DNA from: Enhygromyxa salina
Lineage (GTDB): Bacteria; Myxococcota_A; Polyangia; Nannocystales; Nannocystaceae
NCBI RefSeq assembly: GCF_000737335.2
Contig: NZ_JMCC02000004.1
Span: 62,001-126,000, forward strand
Reading direction: 5' to 3'
DNA length: 64,000 nucleotides
Every line of letters begins with the position of its first letter. Position 1 is the first letter of the stretch. The translations under genes and the position numbers were made by a program. The notes beneath the pieces are model-generated. The model searched no databases. It was given only the letters and a program-made list of their open reading frames with translations, and was not told the origin of the DNA. Below, one piece after another: positions 37,050-45,523 of this stretch.

Positions 37050-37278
37050 GTCGATGGCCTGTGACCTTCACGCACCCGTACACGTTCGGGGGCGGTCTAT
37101 GGCACAATGTATACAATGTTCAAACAGAGTTTGTAAGCCTGCCCGCGGGTGCTGGCTCACAGACAGCTTTGTACAAGGTTTGCCCGAGTGCGCGACGTGG
37201 GCCCAAGGACGAGCGCCCGCAGCTGCGCATATATCGCCTGCGAGGGTGTTCCGCGCAGTGGTAGTGTGGTCATTCGAC

Positions 37279-38124
37279 TCAGCGCGAGGCGAGGCGCACT
37301 TCGCCCTTGCCCGCGCGCTTGACCTCGTACATCAGTGCGTCGGCCTGGTGGAGCATGGCGTCGGCGGACTCGGGCGGGGTGTCGAAGCAGGCCACGCCGA
37401 TGCTGAATCCGATCGGGTACGAGGTCTGTGCGGGGATCGTGGCGAGCGCACGGTCGAGCTTCGCTACGACCAGCTGGGCCGCCTCGACGCCTGCGCCGGG
37501 TAGCAGGACCGCAAACTCGTCGCCGCCGAGGCGCGCCGCGACATCGGTGGCGCGCAGGTCCTGGCCCAAGCACTGACCGATGCGGACCAGCAGGGCATCG
37601 CCAGCGCTGTGTCCGAACTGGTCGTTGACCGCCTTGAAGTTGTCGACGTCGACATAGATGACGCTCAGCGCCTCGGCTTGGCGTCGGGCACGGAAGATCT
37701 CGCGCTCGGCGGCTTCGTGAAACGCGCGGGAGTTCGAGAGGCCGGTGAGCGAGTCGACGCGGGCAAGCTCGCTCGCGGCCCGCAGCGCATCTTGAAGGCT
37801 GGATAGGATCAGGACGAGGGTGACGAACACGCCCAGCCGCGTGAGGGTGTTGAAGGCCAAGATCCAGTCGGCCGAGTACGCCATCCCGCCCAACGCCTCG
37901 GCCACCAGCCACGCCCCGCCCGACAAGCTGGCGACGAAGAGGCCCAAGCTCCGACCCGCACACCAGGTGACCAAGACGATCGGCAGAAAGTAGAAGATCG
38001 AGAACGACAGCTCGGCGCCTGTCAGGTAGTCGGCGGCGCACACCCCGATCGTCAGCCCGATGCCTGCGACGAGCGCGGGGCCCGGGGAGAGGGCGAGGCC
38101 CTTGCTGGTTGGCGGTGACGGCAC
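37279..38124 (-). CDS. Membrane-bound diguanylate cyclase (GGDEF)
   Basis: GTG 38124 (VPSPPTSKGLALSPG) is chosen because the frame above it is antisense to the radical SAM gene. The 281-residue protein has about four membrane segments (residues ~13-115), then a GGDEF domain: DSLTGLSNSRAFHE, VIYVDVDNFKAVNDQFGHSAGD and the intact signature LGGDEFAVLLPG. It should make cyclic di-GMP from two GTP. An RxxD inhibitory site five residues before GGDEF may be present: RATDVAARLGGDEF contains RATD. No separate sensor domain beyond the membrane part is seen. Confidence 0.88.
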   Translation of the reverse strand: MPSPPTSKGLALSPGPALVAGIGLTIGVCAADYLTGAELSFSIFYFLPIVLVTWCAGRSLGLFVASLSGGAWLVAEALGGMAYSADWILAFNTLTRLGVFVTLVLILSSLQDALRAASELARVDSLTGLSNSRAFHEAAEREIFRARRQAEALSVIYVDVDNFKAVNDQFGHSAGDALLVRIGQCLGQDLRATDVAARLGGDEFAVLLPGAGVEAAQLVVAKLDRALATIPAQTSYPIGFSIGVACFDTPPESADAMLHQADALMYEVKRAGKGEVRLASR

Positions 38125-38319
38125 GTGGCGGTGATCTTGGGTTCGAGCGCTGCGGCCAGCAAGCCTATCCCAACCCGTGATGAGGCGCCTGCGTGCGGGC
38201 AAAAAACCTCGTGAGCTGTTGCAGCGCGCGCGAGCCGTTTTCCCGGCTCTTGGGTGGCATTCGTGGGCAAGTGCACCCGGAACTGCAGCGTCGCCGGAAT
38301 TGCGGCATGCTCGGCCAAC

Positions 38320-39495
38320 GTGGATCTGCGTGACTACCTGTTGGCGCTGATGCAGCCGCTCGCGCCAGGCGACGAGCTCGAGTCTGGTCTGCGCTTCACC
38401 AGCGCGTCTACGGAGCTCGGTCTGCGCCTGACCTTCCTCGTTGACGAGCGCGACGAGGTCCACGTCGAGGTGGGACCGCGCGAGCTCGGGCTGAAGTACG
38501 CGGCTCGCAGCGAGCGCTTGTCGTTTGCGTACCGCGACGGTGGTGCGGATCACGTCGACCAAAAGCTGGGCTTTCGCGTGTGTCAGACGGTGGCTCGCCA
38601 CGTTGGCGCGCGCGAGGCCGAGGTGCTCGAGCGCCTGTCGGTCCACACCGAGACCACGGACACCCAGAGCGCCGCGCGGATCCGGGAGATCAACAGCACG
38701 CGGCTGCTCGAGCTCGCGGGGCTGCCAACCGAGCGCTTCTACACGCTCAGCCCCTACCTTGGCTGCCTGATCGGGTGTCGATTTTGCTACGCACAGTCGC
38801 GCCTCGATCCAATGCGTGCGCTGCTCCGACTTCCGCAGATCCCCTGGGGGTCCTACGTCGACGTGCGGATCAACGCTCCAGAGCTGCTTGAGCGCGAGCT
38901 GCGAGAGCTGCCGCGTCACGTCATCAAGTTCTGTCCGATCGTCTCGGATCCCTATCAGGCCGTAGAGAAGCGGTTTGAGCTCACGCGCCGCTGCCTGCAG
39001 GTGATTGCGAGCGCCGAAGATCCGCCGCCAACCCTCATCATGACCCGCTCAACCCTGATCCTGCGCGATCTAGAGCTGCTGCGCGAGGTCCCGCATGCGT
39101 GGGTGGGTGCGTCAATTCCAACCCTCGACGACGAGGTCCGCAAGCACTTCGAGCCCCGGGCCGCGAGCGTTCCAGAGCGACTGGACATGCTGCGCCAGTT
39201 CAAGCAGGCCGGGGTCCAGCGCTGCGTGGTCGTACAGCCGATGCTCCCCGGCGATCCCATCGCGCTCGCCAACGCCCTCGCCGAGGTCGTCGACTCGGTG
39301 AGCATCGGGGTGTTGCGCGGCGAGATGGGGGCAAAGCAAGACTTCGCGGATCCGCGGTTTTCGCATGCGCGCGATGAGGACTGGCAGCGGCAAAAGGCGT
39401 TTGCCCTGCGCGACGCGCTCGAGGATCGCGGCGTGAACGTGTGGGTCAGCGAGCTCCCCCCCGCGATCAGCGATTGGAAACCGGCCACCGCTTGA
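38320..39495 (+). CDS. Radical SAM protein, SPL-like
   Basis: GTG 38320 (VDLRDYLLALMQPLAPGDEL) is chosen as the first protein-like start; GTG 38254 would add a Cys-rich 22-residue stretch. The ~390-residue protein has an N-terminal extension of ~120 residues and the radical SAM cluster motif CLIGCRFCYAQS (CxxxCxxC). HVIKFCPIVSDPYQAVEKRF follows, a pattern like the SplB/Rv2578c-type group. It binds a 4Fe-4S cluster and cleaves S-adenosylmethionine. The substrate is unknown; DNA repair is one option for relatives. It is head-to-head with the GGDEF gene. Confidence 0.8.
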   Translation: MDLRDYLLALMQPLAPGDELESGLRFTSASTELGLRLTFLVDERDEVHVEVGPRELGLKYAARSERLSFAYRDGGADHVDQKLGFRVCQTVARHVGAREAEVLERLSVHTETTDTQSAARIREINSTRLLELAGLPTERFYTLSPYLGCLIGCRFCYAQSRLDPMRALLRLPQIPWGSYVDVRINAPELLERELRELPRHVIKFCPIVSDPYQAVEKRFELTRRCLQVIASAEDPPPTLIMTRSTLILRDLELLREVPHAWVGASIPTLDDEVRKHFEPRAASVPERLDMLRQFKQAGVQRCVVVQPMLPGDPIALANALAEVVDSVSIGVLRGEMGAKQDFADPRFSHARDEDWQRQKAFALRDALEDRGVNVWVSELPPAISDWKPATA

Positions 39496-39880
39496 TTGAG
39501 TGGTGTGGTCACCAGTAGCGTGTTTGGGATTGGGTCGTGACGCGGGCGGGTCCGCGCTGCGTGGATTGAGCAGAGTTGCTGGAATGCGACAGAAGTGAAG
39601 GTATTGAGAATCAAACTGGTCGTTTTGCCAGTGGGTGTTTTGACCACATGTGCTGAAGGTTGCGAGCGGCAGAAACCCGAGTTTGGCTGCGGGCTTCACG
39701 TTCTAGTCGTTTTTGTCCAGCACGGCATGTGTCGTTCCCGCTGGTCGAATCCGCACAAAACCGCGAATTCGCGCAGCGTGCTCCGCCCATCCCAATGCCA
39801 GTGCGCGCGGGCGGTGAGTGGTACGAATTAGCCGAAAATGGAGCTAGTCAGTCCAACTGTTAATCGGTACACTTCGCGGG
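39496..39880. other. Intergenic region
   Basis: About 385 bases of lower GC than the flanks, with no convincing ORF. It probably holds the terminator of the radical SAM gene and the promoter of the cytochrome gene at 39881. No specific motif could be assigned with confidence. Confidence 0.4.
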
Positions 39881-42643
39881 ATGGTACATCGCCCGCTGTT
39901 GCTCCCGATCCTGTCGGCTACGTTGCTCTTCGCAGCGACCTCCACTGTGGCTCGAGCAGCGCCCCCGGCATTTACCGCATTCGAGAGCGGCCAGGTACGT
40001 CCGCTGGCGCTCTCACCCAATGGCAAGCGCCTGTTCGTGGTCAATACCCCGGACAATCGACTCGAGATATATAAGGTAAAGAAAAGCGGTCTTCAGCACC
40101 AGGCGTCCGTGCCCGTCGGGCTCGAGCCGGTCGCGGTCGCGGTTCGATCAAACAATGAAGTCTGGGTCGTCAACCATTTATCCGACAGCGTGAGTGTGGT
40201 CGCCGTGAATGGGGCGGTTCCGCACGTGCAGCGCACCTTATATGTAGGCGATGAGCCAAACGATATCGTGTTTGCTGGCCCTGGCGGGTCACGTGCATTC
40301 ATCAGCGCAGCACACCGCGGCCAAAACGCGCCTTTCGATCCACAGCTGACCACGCCCAGCGTCGGTCGAGCCGACGTGTGGGTGTTTGACGCCAACAACC
40401 TGGGTGCCGGGCCAGGCGGTACGCCGCTGTCGATCGTGAACCTCTTTAGTGACGTGCCGCGTGCGCTCGCCGTTGATGCTTCCGGTACCAAGGTCTACGC
40501 GGCCGCCCTGAACTCGGGCAACCAAACCGCGATTGTCCCGCTGGCGCTGGTTCCCGACACGGGTGAAGCCAACGGGGGGGTCCCGCTGCCCAACGTCAAC
40601 CACGCCGGGGCCCCCGAGCCGGACATGAGCCTGATCGTCAAGTTTGATGGTGACCACTGGGTCGACGAGCTCGGGCGGGTCTGGGACGACCAGATCAGGT
40701 TCAACCTGCCCGACAAGGACGTGTTCGTGATCAACGCCAGCGCGCCCGTGCCCGCGCTGCTGCCGGGCGACGCTGGATTCTTCGCCCATGTTGGCACCAC
40801 CTTGTTCAACATGATCGTCAACCCGGTCAACGGGAAGGTCTACGTCACCAACACCGAAGCGCGCAATCATGTCCGGTTCGAGGGGGTGGGCACCTTCGCC
40901 GACACCACAGTGCGCGGTCACCTCGTCGACAACCGGATCACGGTGCTCGATGGCGACGGCGCCCACCCGCGCCTGCTCAACAAGCACCTCGACTACGACA
41001 GCGGCTTTGAGCCAATCGGCAACGCGGATTCGCAGCTAAGCGTGTCGCAGCCGTTGGGCATGGCGATCACGGGTGACGGCGAAGTGCTCTACACGGCGGT
41101 GCTCGGCAACGACAAGGTCGCCGTCTACTACACCGCCGAGATCGAGGACGACATGTTCTACCCGGACGCCGTCGACCAGATCCCGGTCAGCGGCGGCGGG
41201 CCAACGGGCGTGGTCCTCGACGAGGCCAACGATCGGCTCTACGTCATGACCCGGTTCGACAACGGCATCTCGATCGTCGACACGGAGTTGATGGAGGAGG
41301 TCGACCACCTCTCCATGCACAACCCCGAGCCGGACTCAATCACTATCGGGCGCCGCATGCTCTACGACGCCGCGTTGACCTCGAGCCGGGGCGATCAGTC
41401 TTGCGCCTCCTGCCACATCTTTGGCGACAAGGACGAGCTCGCGTGGGACCTTGGCGACCCGGACGGCGACGTCACCCCGACGCCCAGCAACGCCTTGACC
41501 ACGCTTGGGGTTGGCGACGTCGACTATCACCCAATGAAGGGGCCGATGACGACCCAGAGCCTGCGCGGGCTCGACAATCACGGGCCCATGCACTGGCGCG
41601 GCGACCGAAACGGGAAGGACCTTGGCCCGTCTGTGCAGCCCGATGGGGGCGCGTTCAGCGAGGTGGCGGCGTTCAACACGTTCAATGTGGCGTTTGTCGG
41701 CCTGGTCGGGCGTGACGAGGAGCTGACCCCGGCCCAGATGCAGGCGTTCACGGATTTTCAGCTGCAGGTGATGTACCCGCCCAACCCGATCCGCGCGCTC
41801 GACAACACGCTCAACGCCGATCAGCTCGAGGGCGAGGAGTTCTTCAACAACGCCCTGGCGTTTAACAACGCCTTCGTCGACGGCGTGGACTTCACCTGCT
41901 CGGACTGCCACGTCATCGATCCGCAGGGCAACGCGGAGTATGGGGTCGAGCGACCCGGGTTCTTCGGTGGCGACGGCCAGCTCATCCACGCCGAGTTCTC
42001 GCAGACCTTCAAGACCCCCCAGCTGCGCAACCTCTACACCAAGGTCGGCACCTTCGGGTTCCCGGACGGCGACCCGGTCTTCAACTCGCCTGGCACGGTG
42101 TACTACGACCCGAGCCATCAGGGCGATCAAATCCGTTCGTTTGGCTTCACCCACGACGGCTCGAAGGACACGCCCATGCGCTTCTTCAACGCCTTCGCGC
42201 TGACCCCCACCGGGTTCCTGGACTTCGAGAAGATGCGCAAGGTCGCCGAGTTCATCTTTGCGATGGACTCGAACCTCAAGCCGATCGTCGGCCAGCAGGT
42301 CACGCGCACCAAGCACAACGGCGCACAAGTGGCGGCGCGGATCGATCTGCTCACGGCGCGGGCGGACGCGGGCGAGTGCGAGCTGATCGCCAAGACCCGC
42401 CTGGGCCCGATCGAGCTCGGCCTCTACTACAGCGGCGGCGGCTACACGACGAGCTTCGCGGCGCTGCCGGATCTGTTTGAGGCCCAGGTCTTGGCCATGG
42501 CCAAGTGGACGCCGGTCACCTTTACCTGCGTACCGCCTGGCTCGGGTGAGCGGCTTGGGGTCGATCGTGACGGTGATGGCCACCGTGACGGCGACGAGCT
42601 GATCGCCGGCAGCGATCCGGCCGACGCCTGGGACACCCCGTAG
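39881..42643 (+). CDS. YVTN beta-propeller di-haem cytochrome c, exported
   Basis: A 920-residue protein. The secretory signal MVHRPLLLPILSATLLFAAT ends at ARA, with no lipobox. The propeller (~35-480) shows repeats such as LSPNGKRLFVVNTPDNRLEI, NEVWVVNHLSDSVSVV and GMAITGDGEVLYTAVLGNDK. The cytochrome part has CASCH (~507) and CSDCH (~672). The C-terminus ends in an EF-hand/thrombospondin-3-like DRDGDGHRDGDEL. It is probably periplasmic or secreted. It is the third protein of this architecture in 13 kb. A strong two-way terminator follows. Confidence 0.85.
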   Translation: MVHRPLLLPILSATLLFAATSTVARAAPPAFTAFESGQVRPLALSPNGKRLFVVNTPDNRLEIYKVKKSGLQHQASVPVGLEPVAVAVRSNNEVWVVNHLSDSVSVVAVNGAVPHVQRTLYVGDEPNDIVFAGPGGSRAFISAAHRGQNAPFDPQLTTPSVGRADVWVFDANNLGAGPGGTPLSIVNLFSDVPRALAVDASGTKVYAAALNSGNQTAIVPLALVPDTGEANGGVPLPNVNHAGAPEPDMSLIVKFDGDHWVDELGRVWDDQIRFNLPDKDVFVINASAPVPALLPGDAGFFAHVGTTLFNMIVNPVNGKVYVTNTEARNHVRFEGVGTFADTTVRGHLVDNRITVLDGDGAHPRLLNKHLDYDSGFEPIGNADSQLSVSQPLGMAITGDGEVLYTAVLGNDKVAVYYTAEIEDDMFYPDAVDQIPVSGGGPTGVVLDEANDRLYVMTRFDNGISIVDTELMEEVDHLSMHNPEPDSITIGRRMLYDAALTSSRGDQSCASCHIFGDKDELAWDLGDPDGDVTPTPSNALTTLGVGDVDYHPMKGPMTTQSLRGLDNHGPMHWRGDRNGKDLGPSVQPDGGAFSEVAAFNTFNVAFVGLVGRDEELTPAQMQAFTDFQLQVMYPPNPIRALDNTLNADQLEGEEFFNNALAFNNAFVDGVDFTCSDCHVIDPQGNAEYGVERPGFFGGDGQLIHAEFSQTFKTPQLRNLYTKVGTFGFPDGDPVFNSPGTVYYDPSHQGDQIRSFGFTHDGSKDTPMRFFNAFALTPTGFLDFEKMRKVAEFIFAMDSNLKPIVGQQVTRTKHNGAQVAARIDLLTARADAGECELIAKTRLGPIELGLYYSGGGYTTSFAALPDLFEAQVLAMAKWTPVTFTCVPPGSGERLGVDRDGDGHRDGDELIAGSDPADAWDTP

Positions 42644-42670
42644 GCTCTGGCGGTCCGGCGATCGTGTTCG

Positions 42671-42700
42671 CAGCTCGGGCGAGGCGTCTCGCCCGAGCTG
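42671..42700. terminator. Bidirectional terminator hairpin
   Basis: CAGCTCGGGCGAG (42671-42683), loop GCGT, CTCGCCCGAGCTG (42688-42700): 13 perfect base pairs, followed by AAACACCC. It sits between the convergent genes ending at 42643 (+) and 42719 (-). Confidence 0.65.
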
Positions 42701-42718
42701 AAACACCCAATCACCAGG

Positions 42719-43237
42719 TCACCAGCTCACATAGTAGGTGCAGGCTGGGTCGCCATTGTCGATGCAGCCGTCGGCGTGCTCGATCAGGGCCCGGGCGCCG
42801 TAGCGTGAGCAGGAGCCCTCGATGATCCCGATGTGGAGCGCACACGGGAACTTGGGGCTGAACTCCAGCATCGCGCTGTGATCGTCGTCGATCGTGCAGC
42901 TGATCTTGCCAACGTTGGGCCCGCGGGCGTTGAGCCGGTAGGCGTGGTCCAGGCTCATCAGCAGGGTCTGGATACCGTCGATGTTGGGCGGGAACTCGGC
43001 GGTCTCGACCATCTTCTTGCCGACCTCCATGATCGCCCCGCGGCCCACTTCGGCCTCGATCTTGAAGTACAGCGCGCTCGCCCAGCCAAAGTCGTACCAG
43101 CGCTCTGGATCGATTTGATCCACGCCAGCATCGGACAACAACTTATTGATGATGGCCTCCGAGTGCCCGAGGGCGAGGATGAACGAGTTGAGCGCGGCCC
43201 CGTTGTATTCCTGTTTGTCCATGGTCATCTCGGTCAT
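42719..43237 (-). CDS. V4R-like sensor domain protein
   Basis: A 172-residue protein. The ATG at 43237 has AGGAGAACCGAG ahead of it; two more in-frame ATGs follow within 15 bases, and a frame to 43273 exists. It is a single-domain alpha/beta protein. The end GSCSRYGARALIEHADGCID and then NGDPACTYYVSW resembles the 4-vinyl-reductase (V4R) ligand- or metal-binding fold, with Cys positions matching the C-(GDPxCxYxV) pattern. It lies directly downstream of a STAS protein gene, so it may sense a small molecule or metal for that partner. Confidence 0.65.
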   Translation of the reverse strand: MTEMTMDKQEYNGAALNSFILALGHSEAIINKLLSDAGVDQIDPERWYDFGWASALYFKIEAEVGRGAIMEVGKKMVETAEFPPNIDGIQTLLMSLDHAYRLNARGPNVGKISCTIDDDHSAMLEFSPKFPCALHIGIIEGSCSRYGARALIEHADGCIDNGDPACTYYVSW

Positions 43238-43273
43238 CTCGGTTCTCCTGGTTCTCTTGGTTCTGGCGAGCAT

Positions 43274-44167
43274 CTAGCTGGTTGGAAGCGGCGTGATCTT
43301 CAAGCGTTGGAGCTTCAGCGCCCGCGCCAAGCCGTCTTGCAAGGTGGCGAGGGTCGGGATACCGGTCAGATCGACGCCGAGCTGGACGATCGTCCTCGCG
43401 TTCTGTGGTGACATGCCAACCAAGATCGCGGCGGTGCCCAGCAGCCGGATTGTTCGAGCGAGGCGGATGATCAGCTGCGCCGCCGCGGTGTCGAACACCG
43501 GCACACCCGAGATGTCCAAGATCGCGGCTCGGGTATGCAGCCGAGCGATCTCAAGCAACAGCTTCTCTGTCAGCATCTCGGCCCGAAGCGTGTCGAAGGT
43601 GCCGATCAGCGGTACGACGAGGATGCCCTGCACGACCGGAGCGATCGGCGTGGACGCCTGACGAATGAGCTCGAGCAGCTGGGTCTTCTCTTCGAGCGCG
43701 ACCTCGAGCTCGGCGAGCTGTGACTCGAGCCGCTGAACGCCGAGCTGGGCGGCCTCACGCTGAATCTTTTCGTCGCGCCACGCCATGAAGCACGTGGTGC
43801 AGACCACGATCAGCTCGAAGAACCAATCTTCGACCCCCAGGCGAAGCTCGGTTGCTTCGGGGGTGGCACTCGAGGTCTCGCGCACCTGGGCGCGAAAGGT
43901 CTGGGCGAAGAAGCGCAGATCCGCGAACGTGAGCCCGTTGGGCGCGAGCTCGAGGACCAGCGCGTGCACGAACGCGCGAACGCCCTCGCGCTGGTTCGCG
44001 GCAAGATCCTGCACGAGCGCGGTCATGGCTGACTCCACGTGGGCGCGGCAGACCTTCGGGCCGACCCGACGGAACGCGCTCGCGGCCCGCTTGCCCAGCC
44101 GCTCGCTCACTGCTTCGATGATCTGCGCGTGCGCAGCGGTGAGCGGAGTGAGCGAGGGGATCTGCAT
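43274..44167 (-). CDS. RsbR-like STAS domain protein
   Basis: ATG 44167 (MQIPSLTPLTAAHAQIIEAV) gives 297 residues; an ATG at 44209 is possible. Residues ~1-130 are helical (globin-like RsbR N-terminal region is one option). A coiled coil follows (~145-185; EAAQLGVQRLESQLAELEVALEEK), then a STAS domain with the RsbR/RsbS pattern (PIAPVVQGILVVPLIGTFDT, AAILDISGVPVFDTAAAQLI). In stressosomes such proteins relay stress to a switch kinase. No kinase gene is nearby. The V4R-like gene starts about 36 bases downstream. Confidence 0.78.
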   Translation of the reverse strand: MQIPSLTPLTAAHAQIIEAVSERLGKRAASAFRRVGPKVCRAHVESAMTALVQDLAANQREGVRAFVHALVLELAPNGLTFADLRFFAQTFRAQVRETSSATPEATELRLGVEDWFFELIVVCTTCFMAWRDEKIQREAAQLGVQRLESQLAELEVALEEKTQLLELIRQASTPIAPVVQGILVVPLIGTFDTLRAEMLTEKLLLEIARLHTRAAILDISGVPVFDTAAAQLIIRLARTIRLLGTAAILVGMSPQNARTIVQLGVDLTGIPTLATLQDGLARALKLQRLKITPLPTS

Positions 44168-44349
44168 GGGAGGCTCACCAGCTGACGGCTGGGTGCATCG
44201 TGGTTCCAAATACCGCGTACTTCATATCGTAGGCGCGGGTCGGGGGTCCAGCGTTCTCGCGCGCCGTCGCCGTGGCGTCCGGCCCGCGAGCCTCGAGTCT
44301 CACCCAGCTTGCGGGCTCGTGAGCGTTTGTTAACTCTGGGCGCCGCGCG

Positions 44350-45495
44350 ATGATCCCAATTCGCAACTCAGCTCGCACCGAAGCCCAGCGCGTCGGTCCC
44401 TCGGGCTCGATGCTCGAGCTCCTCGGGCAAGTCGCGGAAGCGAGCGCCGCCACGACGCAAGCGGCGTTGCCAAGCGCGTTCGCGTTGCTGCCCGAGCAGC
44501 TCGAGGCCAGCGGCTGTCCCGGTTCGGCCACGAACGCGTTCCAGAAGCTGCAGCGCCCGTGGACGTGGAGTCACGTCGAGCCCCCACTTGGTCAGGCGGC
44601 AGCTCGGTGGTTGGTCGAGCACACCGATCTGCGGCTGCCGCAGGTCGAGCGCGAGGTGTCTGCGAGCGACGGCACGACGCGGGTGGTCTACCGCAGCGGC
44701 GGCCAGGCGTTCGAAGCCGTGCACATGCCTCGCGACGTTCGGGCGCCGCGGGTGACGATATGCATCTCGTCGCAGGTTGGCTGTGGCATGGGGTGCACGT
44801 TCTGCGCGACCGCGAGCATGGGCCTGATCCGCAACCTGAGCGCGGGTGAGATCGTCGGCCAGGTGTTGGCGACGATGCATCGGATCGGGCCCAAGACATC
44901 AAACCAGCTGTCGCTGGTGTTCATGGGCATGGGCGAGCCGCTGCACAACGTCACGGGCGTGGTCCAGGCCATCCAGACGCTGTGCCACCCCCGTGGGCTG
45001 GGGCTCTCGCCGAAGCGGATCACGGTGTCGACTTCGGGCGTGGTCAAGGGGATCGAGGCGCTCGCCCGCGCGCCGCGTCGGCCCCGGCTCGCGCTCAGCC
45101 TCAACGCCACGTCGGATCCAACCCGAAGCTCGATCATGCCGGTCAACCGCAAGTGGGATCTCGCCGAGCTCCGCGCGGCCTTGGACCGCTGGCCGTTCGA
45201 GGCCCGTGAGCGCGTCACGATCGAGTACGTGATGCTCGCCGGGGTCAACGATAGCGACGCTGACATCGAGCGACTCGTGGCGTGGCTCGACGGCCTGCCG
45301 CACATGCTCAACCTGATCCCCTTCAACCCCCACCACGCGGCGCCCGGCCTGCGGGCGAGCTCGCCCGCGCGCATCAGCGAGTTCTCGGCGGCGCTGCATG
45401 CCGCCGGTTGCCGGGTCACCGTTCGCGTCAACCGTGGCCGCGACGTGGCGGCGGCGTGCGGGCAGCTGGTGACCGGCGTCGGCTCTGATCGGTGA
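44350..45495 (+). CDS. RlmN-family radical SAM methyltransferase
   Basis: A 381-residue protein. The cluster motif is CGMGCTFCATASMGLIRNLS (CxxxCxxC), with SLVFMGMGEPLHN, ITVSTSGVV and LALSLNATSDPTRSSIMPVNRKW, all hallmarks of RlmN/Cfr-type enzymes. The C-terminal Cys in RDVAAACGQL would be the methylated mechanistic Cys, with C in ATASMG-type context upstream. It should methylate C2 of A2503 in 23S rRNA (and possibly A37 of tRNA). A main-copy RlmN elsewhere in the genome cannot be excluded, so this may be a paralogue. Confidence 0.85.
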   Translation: MIPIRNSARTEAQRVGPSGSMLELLGQVAEASAATTQAALPSAFALLPEQLEASGCPGSATNAFQKLQRPWTWSHVEPPLGQAAARWLVEHTDLRLPQVEREVSASDGTTRVVYRSGGQAFEAVHMPRDVRAPRVTICISSQVGCGMGCTFCATASMGLIRNLSAGEIVGQVLATMHRIGPKTSNQLSLVFMGMGEPLHNVTGVVQAIQTLCHPRGLGLSPKRITVSTSGVVKGIEALARAPRRPRLALSLNATSDPTRSSIMPVNRKWDLAELRAALDRWPFEARERVTIEYVMLAGVNDSDADIERLVAWLDGLPHMLNLIPFNPHHAAPGLRASSPARISEFSAALHAAGCRVTVRVNRGRDVAAACGQLVTGVGSDR

Positions 45496-45523
45496 TGGTG
45501 CCGGCCGGCCGACCCGGGACGGC

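Noticed and set aside
38125..38919. N-terminal extension of the GGDEF protein
   Set aside because: It is antisense to the radical SAM gene and lacks any domain; GTG 38124 gives a natural membrane-domain start.
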